From Casimicrobium huifangae (GTDB lineage: Bacteria > Pseudomonadota > Gammaproteobacteria > Burkholderiales > Casimicrobiaceae): a DNA stretch of 64,000 nucleotides. Each line of letters starts with the position of its first letter. The first letter of the stretch is position 1. Location of the stretch: NCBI RefSeq assembly GCF_009746125.1, contig NZ_CP041352.1:4200436-4264435 (forward strand), in the 5' to 3' direction. A program made the position numbers and the translations under genes. The notes below the pieces were generated by a model. That model searched no databases. It was not told the origin of the DNA and worked only from the letters and a program-made list of their open reading frames with translations. Below are positions 24,795-33,816 of the stretch, piece by piece.

Positions 24795-25826
24795 CTAGTG
24801 CAAAGTTTCGACGCCTGCCACCGGGTAAGGCGACAAAGGCAGCGTGTCATGGCTATCGGCCAGGCGCGCAAAATAGCGGCGGACGGCGGCCAGTTGCGCG
24901 TCAGCCTCGGTCAGCTGGTTGAGTTCATCGCGAAACGATTCGCCCCCCGGCAAACCTTCGGTGTACCAGCCAATGTGTTTGCGCGCGCTGCGCACGCCGG
25001 TATCGTTGCCGTACAGCGCGTAGTGATCCTGCAGATGGGCGTCCATCAGGGCAGCGACCTCTTGCGTTGTCGGTGCCGCCGGCAAGCTGCCGTGCCCAAG
25101 AAAGTATCCGGTATCGCGAAAGATCCACGGTCGGCCTTGCGCCGCGCGCCCGATCATCACTGCGTCGGCCCCGGTGTAATCCAGCACCGCTTTCGCCTTG
25201 TGTGGTGAATCGATATCGCCATTGGCAATGACCGGAATGCCGACGTTCGCCTTCACGTCACGGATGCTGTCATACTCAACGGTGCCGTCGTCGAAGTCGC
25301 AGGCACGCGTGCGACCATGCAGCGTTAGCGCCTGAATTCCGGCGTTCTCGGCAATTTTCGCGATGCGAATGGCATTGCGGTTCTCGGGGCTCCAGCCGGT
25401 GCGCGTCTTCAGCGTGACCGGCACCTCGACCGCATTGACCACCGCCTCGAGGATACGCGCAACGAGAGCCTCGTCGCGCAGCAAAGCGGAACCAGCATCG
25501 GCCTTGCACACCTTCTTCTTGGGGCAACCCATGTTGATGTCGATGATCTGGGCGCCACGCGACACGTTGAACTGCGCCGCCTCGGCCATCATCGCCGGAT
25601 CGTTGCCCGCGATCTGCACCGCGATCGGCGCATGCTCGCCGTCGTGATTCATGCGGCGCATCGATTTGGGCGTCTGCCACAGGTCAGGCTTGGACGCGAC
25701 CATCTCGCTGACCGCATAACCCGCGCCCAGTTCACGGCACAACTTGCGGAACGGACGGTCCGTGACCCCGGCCATCGGCGCGATCACGAGCCGATTTTTG
25801 AGGGAATAGGGGCCGATGCGCAACAT
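24795..25826 (-). CDS. dusB: tRNA-dihydrouridine synthase B
   Basis: A 343-residue flavoprotein reducing uridine to dihydrouridine in the tRNA D-loop. LVIAPMAGVTDRPFR is the FMN-site signature. IDINMGCPKKKVCKADAGSALL holds the catalytic Cys (Cys101), and VIANGDIDSPHKAKAVLDYTGADAVMIGRAAQGRPWIF is the phosphate-binding end of the barrel. It is the first gene of the fis-purH-purD-hemF operon, with a perfect TATAAT box about 45 bases upstream. Confidence 0.97.
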   Translation of the reverse strand: MLRIGPYSLKNRLVIAPMAGVTDRPFRKLCRELGAGYAVSEMVASKPDLWQTPKSMRRMNHDGEHAPIAVQIAGNDPAMMAEAAQFNVSRGAQIIDINMGCPKKKVCKADAGSALLRDEALVARILEAVVNAVEVPVTLKTRTGWSPENRNAIRIAKIAENAGIQALTLHGRTRACDFDDGTVEYDSIRDVKANVGIPVIANGDIDSPHKAKAVLDYTGADAVMIGRAAQGRPWIFRDTGYFLGHGSLPAAPTTQEVAALMDAHLQDHYALYGNDTGVRSARKHIGWYTEGLPGGESFRDELNQLTEADAQLAAVRRYFARLADSHDTLPLSPYPVAGVETLH

Positions 25827-25870
25827 ATGTGTGCAGAAAAACAGGGGTGGGGAACGCGACGTGGAAAATG

Positions 25871-25899
25871 ATTATAGCGGCTGCCGTGCCCGATATTTA
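25871..25899 (-). promoter_or_regulatory. Promoter of the dusB-fis-pur operon
   Basis: On the minus strand TATAAT (25871-25876) is a perfect -10 box. The hexamer 17 bp upstream (TAAATA, 25894-25899) matches the -35 consensus only weakly, which suggests dependence on an activator or on growth-phase control. Confidence 0.5.
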
Positions 25900-25959
25900 G
25901 GCAAGAACGTGCGGCATACCATGACGCAGCGCCGCAGTTGCGCTGCGGACCTGCTGCGC

Positions 25960-26397
25960 CTACGCCAAAGTTCCAGACTGCACGGCAATAGTCTCGTGCC
26001 ACTGTTCCGGCTGTAACACCGGAAAGGGCATCCGGCGGCGCATCTTGAGCAATGCGCGGTCGTAGGTCAACAGCGCATCGGCATTGCCACACAGCGCCGT
26101 TTCTAGAAATTTCTGGTCGTCACGATCGCTGCAGCGACGCAGTGTGGCGGCTAGCGTTTCATCAATGTCAACCCACTCGATGAACGGCTCCAGCGTTGCC
26201 AGTGCCGCAGCGATGCCGGGCTCATCCAGCCTGAACATCGGATAGGTGAGTACCCGCTTCAGTTCACCGAAGGTCCCGACCGACAAGAGCGGCGCCAGTG
26301 TGCCCGCCTGCCATGCGGCGCGCAGTGGTTGATGGCGCGAGTCGCGGAAAACCAGCGCCGAGACAAGGACGTTGGTGTCGAGAACCAGCCGGCTCAT
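25960..26397 (-). CDS. PIN-domain protein, putative toxin
   Basis: A 145-residue single PIN domain of the COG1569 toxin-like type. Acidic residues at the expected places are Asp7 (VLDTNVLV), Glu45 (FGELKRVL), Asp94 (DRDDQKFLETA) and Asp113 (LTYDRALL). PIN proteins are metal-dependent RNases, often VapC toxins. No antitoxin-like frame lies immediately upstream: the preceding gene on this strand is 3-hydroxybutyrate dehydrogenase, 35 bp away. It may be an orphan or a host RNase. Confidence 0.8.
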   Translation of the reverse strand: MSRLVLDTNVLVSALVFRDSRHQPLRAAWQAGTLAPLLSVGTFGELKRVLTYPMFRLDEPGIAAALATLEPFIEWVDIDETLAATLRRCSDRDDQKFLETALCGNADALLTYDRALLKMRRRMPFPVLQPEQWHETIAVQSGTLA

Positions 26398-26432
26398 CTG
26401 CCCGTCACCGCCAGCACCGCGTGCGGCCGGGT

Positions 26433-27221
26433 TTACTGCGCCGTCCAGCCACCATCCATCGTGTAGGCGCTACCGGTGATGGAGCCGCCGGCTTCCGTGG
26501 TGAGAAACAGGGCGAGCTCGGCAAGATGCTCCGGCGACACGAAGCGCTCGCTGGGTTGTTTCTCGCCGACCAGTTGCCGCGTTGCATCGTCAATCGAAAC
26601 GCCCTGCGCAGCGGCGCGCGCTTCGATCTGCTTGCGCACTAGCGGGGTATCGACCCATCCGGGACAAATCGCGTTGCAGGTAATCTGCGTCTTTGCGTTT
26701 TCCAGCGCCGTTACCTTGGTCAGGCCGATGATGCCGTGCTTGGACGCAACATAGGCGCTTTTGTTGATCGACGCTACCAGCCCGTGCGCCGACGCCACGT
26801 TGATGATGCGACCCCAACCCCGCTTCTGCATGTCGGCAAGGGCAATCTTGCTGGTGTGGAACGCGCTCGACAGGTTGATGGCAATGACGGCATCCCATTT
26901 GTCGTCCGGAAAATCCGGGATTGATGACACATGCTGGATTCCGGCGTTGTTGATCAGGACGTCAATGCGGCCACAAAGCGCGAGGGTCTGCTTCACCAGC
27001 ATCTGGGCTTCTGCCCCTTTCGACAAGTCTGCCGGCACGAAATGCACGCGAGTTTTTGCCGATTCGGCGATCTCCTCGCGTAGACAGTCGATTTCTGCCG
27101 GGTCGCCAAAGCCGTTCATCACCACTTCGGCACCCGCCATCGCGAGACGCCTCGCCATCGCCAGGCCGATACCACTGGTCGAGCCAGTCACCAGCGCAAC
27201 ACGGTTTTCAAGAGTTTTCAT
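26433..27221 (-). CDS. bdhA: 3-hydroxybutyrate dehydrogenase
   Basis: A 262-residue short-chain dehydrogenase. TGSTSGIGLA is the NAD-binding glycine motif, NNAG follows, and the catalytic pair is Tyr157 and Lys161 (SAYVASKHG). The C-terminal DATRQLVGEKQPSERFV and GSAYTMDGGWTAQ are characteristic of D-3-hydroxybutyrate dehydrogenase, which oxidises the PHB monomer to acetoacetate. With the PHB-depolymerase-like esterase at 7129, this suggests use of stored polyhydroxybutyrate, although the two genes are about 18 kb apart. Confidence 0.92.
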   Translation of the reverse strand: MKTLENRVALVTGSTSGIGLAMARRLAMAGAEVVMNGFGDPAEIDCLREEIAESAKTRVHFVPADLSKGAEAQMLVKQTLALCGRIDVLINNAGIQHVSSIPDFPDDKWDAVIAINLSSAFHTSKIALADMQKRGWGRIINVASAHGLVASINKSAYVASKHGIIGLTKVTALENAKTQITCNAICPGWVDTPLVRKQIEARAAAQGVSIDDATRQLVGEKQPSERFVSPEHLAELALFLTTEAGGSITGSAYTMDGGWTAQ

Positions 27222-27270
27222 GCCCGGGGCCTCGAATCGGAAAATTGCTGCGACGCATCATATCGGAGTT

Positions 27271-28743
27271 TCATTCCTCCATCCTGACGCCGGCGCTGGC
27301 TTTGCTGCCGAGCACCCGCTTGAACTCGGCAAGCGTTCGCGCACGTGCCGCAGCGTGGTCGACAATCGGCAGTGGGTAGCTCTGGCCCGGCACAAAATTT
27401 CGCGACCGCTGCTCGACCGGCGATGTCAACCAGGGGGCATGGATGTCGCGGTCGGACAGCACGGCGACTTCCGGCACATACTTGCGGATGAACGCGCCCT
27501 GGGTATCAAATTTTTCGCTCTGGCTGACCGGATTGAAAATGCGGAAGTAAGGCTGTGCATCGCAACCGGTGGATGCGGCCCACTGCCAGCCGCCATTGTT
27601 GGCGGCGAGGTCGTAGTCATTTAATTTGTCGGCGAAGTAGCGTTCTCCCCAGCGCCAGTCGACGAGCAGATCCTTGGTCAGAAAGCTGGCGGCAATCATG
27701 CGCAGGCGGTTGTGCATGTAGCCGGTCTGGTTGAGCTGGCGCATGGCGGCGTCAACGATCGGATAGCCGGTTCGTCCCTCGCACCACGCGGCAAACTGCG
27801 CGTGGTCGTTCTGCCAGCGAATGTTGTCGTATTCCGGCTTGAACGACCGCGTGACCACCTGCGGGTTGTGATGCAGGACATGAAAGTAAAAATCACGCCA
27901 GATCAGCTCGGAAAGCCATATCTCGGCCCCGCGCGAGCCTTCCTGCCAGCGTTGCCATGCAGCAGCGACAAGACTGCGGATCGACACCGTGCCGAATCGC
28001 AGATGCGTGGAAAGGTAGGACGGCCCCTTGATTCCCGGAAAGTCACGGGCATCGGCGTAACGGTCTATGCGCTGCAGGAATTCGGCGAACAGACTGGCAC
28101 CGCCAGACATGCCGGTCGGCAACGACAGCTGACGGAGATTGGTTGACTCAAAGCCCAGCTCGGCGAGCATTGGAATCGCCGCTGCAGTGGGCTCCAATGT
28201 CCTTGCCAGCTTCGACTGGTACTTTTCGATTGGATAGGGTTTGACGTAGAACGCTTCCAGTCGCCTTAGCCACGCGTTTTTGTAAGGTGTAAAGACCGAG
28301 AAGAAGCGGCCGGCGCCAGTCAGTACCTCGTCTTTTTCGAAGATGACCTGATCCTTTCGCGTTTCGAAGGTGATGCCCTGTGCCTGCAACTGCGCGGCTA
28401 CGCGCCCATCGCGAGCACAGGCAGACGGTTCATAGTCATGATTGGTGAACACGGCATCAACATTGAGCTCCGCAGCCAATGCCGGTATCGCGTCACCAGC
28501 CGTAGCATGCAATACGTGGAGCGAGCCACCGCCAACCTCCAGCGCCGCCCGCAGTTCAACCACGGCAGCGTGAATGAACTCTACCCGCCGATCATGGCGA
28601 TCTGGCAATCCGTCAAGTATTTCCCGGTCGAACACAAAGACGCAATGAACTTGTGCCGAATTCACCAGGGCGGCGTGCAATGCAGCGTTGTCGAAGGCGC
28701 GGAGGTCGCGGCGAAACCACATCAGGGCGGAACGATATTGCAT
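27271..28743 (-). CDS. phrB: Deoxyribodipyrimidine photolyase
   Basis: A 490-residue DNA photolyase that repairs cyclobutane pyrimidine dimers with blue light. The N-terminal antenna domain begins ALMWFRRDLRAFDNAAL. FAD-domain motifs include YLSTHLRFGTVSIRSL, ELIWRDFYFHVLHHNP and AAMRQLNQTGYMHNRLRM, and further on LVDWRWGERYFADKLNDYDLAANNGGWQW (family Trp residues). It is divergent from yqgE with a 58-bp spacer. Confidence 0.96.
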   Translation of the reverse strand: MQYRSALMWFRRDLRAFDNAALHAALVNSAQVHCVFVFDREILDGLPDRHDRRVEFIHAAVVELRAALEVGGGSLHVLHATAGDAIPALAAELNVDAVFTNHDYEPSACARDGRVAAQLQAQGITFETRKDQVIFEKDEVLTGAGRFFSVFTPYKNAWLRRLEAFYVKPYPIEKYQSKLARTLEPTAAAIPMLAELGFESTNLRQLSLPTGMSGGASLFAEFLQRIDRYADARDFPGIKGPSYLSTHLRFGTVSIRSLVAAAWQRWQEGSRGAEIWLSELIWRDFYFHVLHHNPQVVTRSFKPEYDNIRWQNDHAQFAAWCEGRTGYPIVDAAMRQLNQTGYMHNRLRMIAASFLTKDLLVDWRWGERYFADKLNDYDLAANNGGWQWAASTGCDAQPYFRIFNPVSQSEKFDTQGAFIRKYVPEVAVLSDRDIHAPWLTSPVEQRSRNFVPGQSYPLPIVDHAAARARTLAEFKRVLGSKASAGVRMEE

Positions 28744-28801
28744 GGGCAGCGGACGCCAGCGGCGGGGAAAAGCGGGAGAAACGGCACGTAGAATAGAGCC
28801 T

Positions 28802-29362
28802 ATGGAATCCAGTTGTCTGGCCGGTCATTTTCTGATCGCCATGCCCGCCATGGTTGACCCCAATTTCAAGGGTACGGTGACCTATTTGTGCGAGCACAAT
28901 GAGCGCGGTGCGCTGGGTGTGGTCGTCAACCGGCCAACCGATCTGACCATGGAATCACTGCTGGAACAAATTGAGATCAAGGTGTCCGACCTGGCGTTAT
29001 CGCAGCGCAAAGTCCATTTCGGCGGCCCGGTGAGTGTCGAGCATGGCTTCGTACTGCATCGCTCGCACGGCTCCTGGAATTCCTCGATTGTCGTCAGTGA
29101 CGAGTTATCGCTGACCACCTCCAAGGACATTCTGGAAGCTGTTGCGCAGGGAGGTGGGCCGCGTGAGTGGTTGCTGACGCTCGGCTACGCTGGCTGGGGT
29201 GCCGGCCAGCTCGAAGAGGAAATCGCCGCCAACGCGTGGCTCACCGTGCCGGCTGACGCCGATCTGCTGTTTGAAACCGCGCCAGAAGCACTGCTGGATG
29301 CTGCTGTGGCCCGGCTCGGCATTTCGCGTCTATCGCTTTCCGGTATTGCAGGGCACGCGTGA
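28802..29362 (+). CDS. yqgE: YqgE/AlgH family protein
   Basis: A 186-residue UPF0301 family protein. LAGHFLIAMPAMVDPNFKGTVTYLCEHNERGALGVVVNRP is the family's conserved start and FGGPVSVEHGFVLHR and LGYAGWGAGQLEEEI its later motifs. The biochemical role is not established; AlgH was linked to alginate regulation in pseudomonads. It overlaps ruvX by 4 bases, the usual yqgE-ruvX pair, followed by pyrR-pyrB, so it heads the pyrimidine operon. Confidence 0.95.
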   Translation: MESSCLAGHFLIAMPAMVDPNFKGTVTYLCEHNERGALGVVVNRPTDLTMESLLEQIEIKVSDLALSQRKVHFGGPVSVEHGFVLHRSHGSWNSSIVVSDELSLTTSKDILEAVAQGGGPREWLLTLGYAGWGAGQLEEEIAANAWLTVPADADLLFETAPEALLDAAVARLGISRLSLSGIAGHA

Positions 29363-29814
29363 GTCCGCGCACTTATCTCGCGTTTGACTTCGGCGAACGA
29401 CGCATCGGAGTCGCCATTGGAAACGATCTGACGACGACAGCGCGGGCGCTGACAGCCATTGACGCCAGCAACGACGAAGCACGGTTTGAAGCCGTGGCCA
29501 CGCTGGTGGCCGAGTGGCAGCCGTCCGCTTTCATCGTTGGCCGCCCGACACACCCCGATGGCGCGGCACACGCCATGACGGCACGCTGCGAGAAGTTCGC
29601 CAGGCAATTGCGCGGCCGATTCTCGCGCCCCGCTCTTCTGGTTGACGAGCGTTACACCAGCGTGGAAGCGGCGAGACTGTTGTCCGGTGGCAAGCTGACC
29701 GGGCAGCGCAGAAAGCAGGCCATCGATGCCGAAGCCGCGGCGCAGATTCTGCGCCGTTTTTTTGCAGAGGGTGCGATTGATATCGACAGCCTTGCTGCCA
29801 CTAATGCTCACTGA
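29359..29814 (+). CDS. ruvX: Holliday junction resolvase-like RuvX (YqgF)
   Basis: A 151-residue RNase H-fold protein starting with GTG. LAFDFGERRIGVAIGN contains the first catalytic Asp, and FIVGRPTHPDG, LVDERYTSVEAAR and DAEAAAQIL follow as in YqgF. Family members take part in pre-16S rRNA 5' end processing and may resolve junctions. It overlaps yqgE by 4 bases; pyrR follows 14 bp later. Confidence 0.95.
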   Translation: MSPRTYLAFDFGERRIGVAIGNDLTTTARALTAIDASNDEARFEAVATLVAEWQPSAFIVGRPTHPDGAAHAMTARCEKFARQLRGRFSRPALLVDERYTSVEAARLLSGGKLTGQRRKQAIDAEAAAQILRRFFAEGAIDIDSLAATNAH

Positions 29815-29828
29815 AAATGGGAACAGCC

Positions 29829-30341
29829 ATGAGCAATCACAATCTTCCCGATGCCGAGCAGTTATTTGCTGCGTTGAAGGCGCAGATGGCGCCCGCCATC
29901 GCACGTGACGCAAAACTGGTCGGCGTTTATTCCGGCGGCGCCTGGCTGGCCGATCGCCTGGCGGCCGAGCTTGACGGCGATCACGCTGTTGGCTACGTCG
30001 ATGTCTCCTTCTATCGCGACGATCTCTCCACCAGCGGCCTCAAGGCCAACGTCCGCAGTACGCAGATCCCGTTTTCGGTACAGGATGCGCATATCGTTCT
30101 GGTCGATGACGTACTGTTCACCGGGCGCTCCATACGCGCAGCGATCAATACGCTGTTCGACTTTGGCCGACCGGCCTCGGTGCAATTGGCGGTACTGGTT
30201 GACCGCGGCGGTCGCGAGATTCCGGTGGCTGCCGACTACGTGGGTGCGCCACTCATCGTGGCCCGTGACCTGATGCTTGCCCTAGATCGCGACGAAAGCG
30301 GCAAGTTTGTCCTGACAACCGAACCGTGGAAAGCACGTTGA
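29829..30341 (+). CDS. pyrR: PyrR uracil phosphoribosyltransferase/regulator
   Basis: A 170-residue PyrR. The PRPP-binding segment [18 protein letters not shown] is intact, and [14 protein letters not shown] and [22 protein letters not shown] are family motifs. In Gram-positives PyrR is an RNA-binding attenuator; in betaproteobacteria it sits in front of pyrB and its regulatory role is less clear. Start ATG 29829 is taken; ATG 29817 would add four residues. It overlaps pyrB by one base (TGATG). I saw no clear terminator/antiterminator between it and pyrB. Confidence 0.93.
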   Translation: MSNHNLPDAEQLFAALKAQMAPAIARDAKLVGVYSGGAWLADRLAAELDGDHAVGYVDVSFYRDDLSTSGLKANVRSTQIPFSVQDAHIVLVDDVLFTGRSIRAAINTLFDFGRPASVQLAVLVDRGGREIPVAADYVGAPLIVARDLMLALDRDESGKFVLTTEPWKAR

Positions 30342-31303
30342 TGCTGTCGAAGAAAAACCTGCAACTCAACGACAACGGCGATCTGCATCACCTGCTCGCG
30401 ATCGAGGGCTTGCCAAAGCGCATCATCGAGCGAATTCTCGACACGGCTGAGAGTTTTGTCGGCATCAACGAGCGGGAAGTCAAGGTGGTGCCGCTGTTGC
30501 GTGGCAAATCGATTTTCAACATCTTCTTCGAGAATTCCACGCGCACACGCACTACCTTCGAAATCGCCGCCAAGCGACTGTCGGCCGACGTCGTGAGTCT
30601 TGACGTCGCGCGATCAAGCACCAACAAGGGCGAGACCATCCTTGACACCATCGCCAACCTCACCGCGATGCATGCCGACATGTTCGTGGTCCGCCACAGC
30701 GAAAGCGGCGCACCGCATCTGATCGCACAGCACGCGGCGCCACATGTGCATGTCGTTAACGCCGGAGACGGGCGTCACGAGCACCCCACGCAGGGCCTGC
30801 TGGATGTATTCACGATCCGTCACTACAAGAAAGATTTCACCCGCCTGACGGTGGCGATTGTGGGCGACGTGCTGCACTCGCGGGTGGCGCGTTCACAGAT
30901 TCATGCGCTGACCACGCTGGGGGTGCCCGAGCTGCGCATCATCGGCCCACGAACGCTGTTGCCCGCGGACATTGAGCGCCTTGGCGTGCGCGTATTTACC
31001 TCGCTGGACGAGGGCCTCAGAGGCGTCGATGTCGTCACCATGTTGCGGCTGCAGAACGAGCGCATGAGCGGCGCGCTGCTGCCGTCGGCCAGTGAGTACT
31101 TTTCGCGCTACGGACTGACGCCACAAAAGCTGGCGCTCGCCAAGCCGGATGCGATCGTGCTGCATCCCGGACCAATGAATCGTGGCGTGGAGATTGACTC
31201 CGCCGTCGCCGATGGCACACAGTCGGTCATCCTGCCGCAGGTGACATTTGGTATTGCCGTGCGCATGGCAGTCATGGCCATCCTTGCCGGAGCAACCCGA
31301 TGA
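30341..31303 (+). CDS. pyrB: Aspartate carbamoyltransferase, catalytic chain
   Basis: A 320-residue ATCase that joins carbamoyl phosphate and aspartate, the first committed step of pyrimidine synthesis. [20 protein letters not shown] gives the STRTR carbamoyl-phosphate loop (Ser66-Arg70). [14 protein letters not shown] and the VMHPGPxNRG-like [15 protein letters not shown] are also present. The start ATG 30341 overlaps the pyrR stop, and the stop overlaps the pyrC-like gene by 4 bases. The tight coupling with the dihydroorotase-like gene is the arrangement of the class A ATCase complex. Confidence 0.97.
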   Translation: MLSKKNLQLNDNGDLHHLLAIEGLPKRIIERILDTAESFVGINEREVKVVPLLRGKSIFNIFFENSTRTRTTFEIAAKRLSADVVSLDVARSSTNKGETILDTIANLTAMHADMFVVRHSESGAPHLIAQHAAPHVHVVNAGDGRHEHPTQGLLDVFTIRHYKKDFTRLTVAIVGDVLHSRVARSQIHALTTLGVPELRIIGPRTLLPADIERLGVRVFTSLDEGLRGVDVVTMLRLQNERMSGALLPSASEYFSRYGLTPQKLALAKPDAIVLHPGPMNRGVEIDSAVADGTQSVILPQVTFGIAVRMAVMAILAGATR

Positions 31304-32562
31304 AGATCGCAATTCGCAAAGGGCGTGTTGTCGACCCGGCCACGTCGTTCGACAAGCAGGCCGATTTGTTCATTGCTGCAGGAAAAATTGTCAGCATTGG
31401 CGCTGCGCCAACTGACTGGCACAGCAACCGCGAAATCAATGCCGACGGTTGCATCGTCGCACCGGGGCTGGTCGACCTGGCGGTACACGTCAAGCGCGGC
31501 ACGCTGGCGACCGAAGTCGCTGCCGCCTCGGCCGGTGGCATTACCAGCATGGTCTGCTCGCCGGACACCGACCCGGTGCTTGACGAACCGGGCCTCGTGG
31601 ACATGCTGCGACTGCGGGCGCAATCCTTTCATGCCACGCACCTTTACCCGCTGGGCGCGCTGACGCGAGCGCTTGCCGGTACACAACTGGCAGAACTGTC
31701 GAAGCTCGCGCAGGCGGGTTGTATCGCCTTTTCGCAGGCCGATTGCGCGATTGCTGACACCCAGGTCCTGATGCGTGCGATGCAGTACGCCGCAACCTTC
31801 GGTTATGCGGTGTGGCTGCAGCCCGAGGACTTGCATCTGGCCAGAAATGGTGTTGCGCACGAAGGTGAAGTGGCTTCCCGTCTCGGTCTGGCCGGGATAC
31901 CGTCCAGTGCTGAAGTGGTAGCACTGGCCAGCCATCTGGAGCTGGCACGCGCAACGGGTGCCCGCCTGCACGTCTGCCGGGTTTCGACGGCAGATTCGGT
32001 AGCGATGATCCGCGACGCCAAGGCACGTGGCGTCGCGGTGACAGCAGACGTCTCAATCAACCACTTGCATCTGATCGACATCGACATCGGACACTACGAT
32101 TCCAACTTCCGGCTGTCGCCCCCCTTGCGTACGGCAAGGGACCGCGATGCGCTGCGTAGCGGCGTGATTGACGGCACCATTGATGCTGTCGTCTCCGATC
32201 ATACGCCCCGCCCGGATGATGCCAAGCAGTTGCCATTTGCCGAGGCGGCGCCGGGTGCATCGGGTCTTGAGGTGCTGCTTTCTCTGGTGCTGCGTCTGGC
32301 GGAAACTTCCCGCGTGCCGCTAACCGACGCACTGGGCTGGATCACGCACCGCGCCGCTGCCGCTGCCGGGCTGCCGGCAGGGCGCATCGCCGCCGATCTG
32401 CCGGCCGACATTTGTGTGTTCGACGCTGGCGCTTACCGGCTGATTACCCGGGCCGGACTGCGAAGCGCCGGCAAGAACTCACCGTTTGTAGGCTACGAGC
32501 TTCCCGGCGTCGTGCGGGCCACTATCGCTGGTGGCCACGTTGCCTATGAGGCGACTGCCTGA
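31300..32562 (+). CDS. pyrX: Dihydroorotase-like protein, probably non-catalytic ATCase subunit
   Basis: A 420-residue amidohydrolase of the class I dihydroorotase family, but the metal motif that should read HxH is AVH (Ala61-Val62-His63 in [13 protein letters not shown]). Other segments remain: [26 protein letters not shown] and AVVSDHTPR with the usual catalytic Asp. Inactive homologues (PyrC' in pseudomonads, PyrX) are known to be required as structural partners of class A ATCase, encoded directly after pyrB as here. A true dihydroorotase is then expected elsewhere in the genome. The gene ends 7 bp from the convergent M20 peptidase gene. Confidence 0.88.
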   Translation: MKIAIRKGRVVDPATSFDKQADLFIAAGKIVSIGAAPTDWHSNREINADGCIVAPGLVDLAVHVKRGTLATEVAAASAGGITSMVCSPDTDPVLDEPGLVDMLRLRAQSFHATHLYPLGALTRALAGTQLAELSKLAQAGCIAFSQADCAIADTQVLMRAMQYAATFGYAVWLQPEDLHLARNGVAHEGEVASRLGLAGIPSSAEVVALASHLELARATGARLHVCRVSTADSVAMIRDAKARGVAVTADVSINHLHLIDIDIGHYDSNFRLSPPLRTARDRDALRSGVIDGTIDAVVSDHTPRPDDAKQLPFAEAAPGASGLEVLLSLVLRLAETSRVPLTDALGWITHRAAAAAGLPAGRIAADLPADICVFDAGAYRLITRAGLRSAGKNSPFVGYELPGVVRATIAGGHVAYEATA

Positions 32563-32568
32563 CCGCGA

Positions 32569-33807
32569 TCAGGACAGCAAATCAGCCACTGCGCAGGCAA
32601 CCACTTGAGTTGCCTTGCGCAAGTCTTCGAGCAGCAGATTTTCATCGGCACGTTTTGCGTTGGATTCCGGCACCGTGCGCGGGCCAGCGCCATAAAGCAC
32701 CACCGGAATCCCAGCTTCGCCGTACAGACGGGCATCGGTGTAAAGCGGCACACCAATCGCCGGAATCGGCTCACCCATGATGCGTTCACCATGCTTCTGC
32801 AAGGCAGCGACCAGCTTTGCGTTGCCGGGCAGCGGCTTCAGCGCATTAGCCAGCAGGATACGCTTGATCTCGACGCGAATGCCGGTACGCCCCGCCACGG
32901 CGCCTTCGATCATCGCGCGCACTTGCGCCTCGACCTCGGCCGGATTCTCCTCCGGGATCAGGCGGCGATCCATCTTCATGACGACTTTGCCGGGCACTAC
33001 GTTGGTGTTGGTGCCGCCAGCGATCTGGCCGACCAGCATCGTGGGCGTGTTGATGCCGGGGACTTTCGATTTGATCTTGGCGAGATCGGGCAGCTTGCCG
33101 TAGATCGCGTTCAGGATCGCGTTAGCTGCCTGCAGGGCGTCGTGGCCGGTTTCGGGCATCGAGCCGTGCGTCGCCGTGCCGTGCACGGTGACTTCGAATT
33201 GCAGGCAACCGTTGTGCGCGGTGACGATGGTGTAGCTGAAACTGGCGCCGATGACATAGTCCGGTTTCGTCGCCTTTTGCTCCAGCAGATAGCCGGGGCC
33301 GGCCAGGCCACCGAATTCCTCATCGTAGGTGAGGTGCAGCTCAACGTTGCCATTGAGTTTTGCGCCCGCTCTTTCTGCGGCCTTGAGTGCGTCCAGCGCA
33401 AAGGTGAAGCCCGCGATGTCGCTTTTGCTCACGGCCACGCCGCGGGCGTACATGCGGCCGTCCCTGACTTCGCCACCGTAGGGGTCGAACGACCAGCCTT
33501 CGCCCGGTGGCACCACATCGCCATGCGCATTAAGCGCAATGGTCGGGCCGGTGCCAGTGCCGAACTTCTGCCGCACAATCAGGTTGGTGATCGACTGCAT
33601 GCCATAGTCGCGCACACGCTGCTCGGGCACCGCGAAGCGCTCAACGTTGTAGCCCTTGGCAGTCAGCAGTTCGGCTGCTTTTTCTGCCGGTGGATTGTTA
33701 TGGCCGGGCGGCGTGTCGGATGGCACACGCACTATCTGACGCAGAAATTCGATCTGCTCCGCGTGGTGGGAATCAATGAACTGGGCGAGGGTGGCTTCGA
33801 TGGTCAT
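32569..33807 (-). CDS. M20 family metallopeptidase (ArgE/DapE-like)
   Basis: A 412-residue zinc amidohydrolase of the M20 family. ALNAHGDVVPPGEGW is the first metal motif, LTYDEEFGGLAGPGY holds the catalytic/metal Glu, and GTATHGSMPETGHDA is the dimerisation-domain His segment. SNAKRADENLLL near the end is another family motif. Substrate not evident. It starts 9 bp after allC ends on the same strand, so it may be co-transcribed with allC and puuE and act on a ureide or an N-acyl amino acid released in the same pathway (inference). Confidence 0.85.
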   Translation of the reverse strand: MTIEATLAQFIDSHHAEQIEFLRQIVRVPSDTPPGHNNPPAEKAAELLTAKGYNVERFAVPEQRVRDYGMQSITNLIVRQKFGTGTGPTIALNAHGDVVPPGEGWSFDPYGGEVRDGRMYARGVAVSKSDIAGFTFALDALKAAERAGAKLNGNVELHLTYDEEFGGLAGPGYLLEQKATKPDYVIGASFSYTIVTAHNGCLQFEVTVHGTATHGSMPETGHDALQAANAILNAIYGKLPDLAKIKSKVPGINTPTMLVGQIAGGTNTNVVPGKVVMKMDRRLIPEENPAEVEAQVRAMIEGAVAGRTGIRVEIKRILLANALKPLPGNAKLVAALQKHGERIMGEPIPAIGVPLYTDARLYGEAGIPVVLYGAGPRTVPESNAKRADENLLLEDLRKATQVVACAVADLLS

Positions 33808-33816
33808 AAGAGCGAA

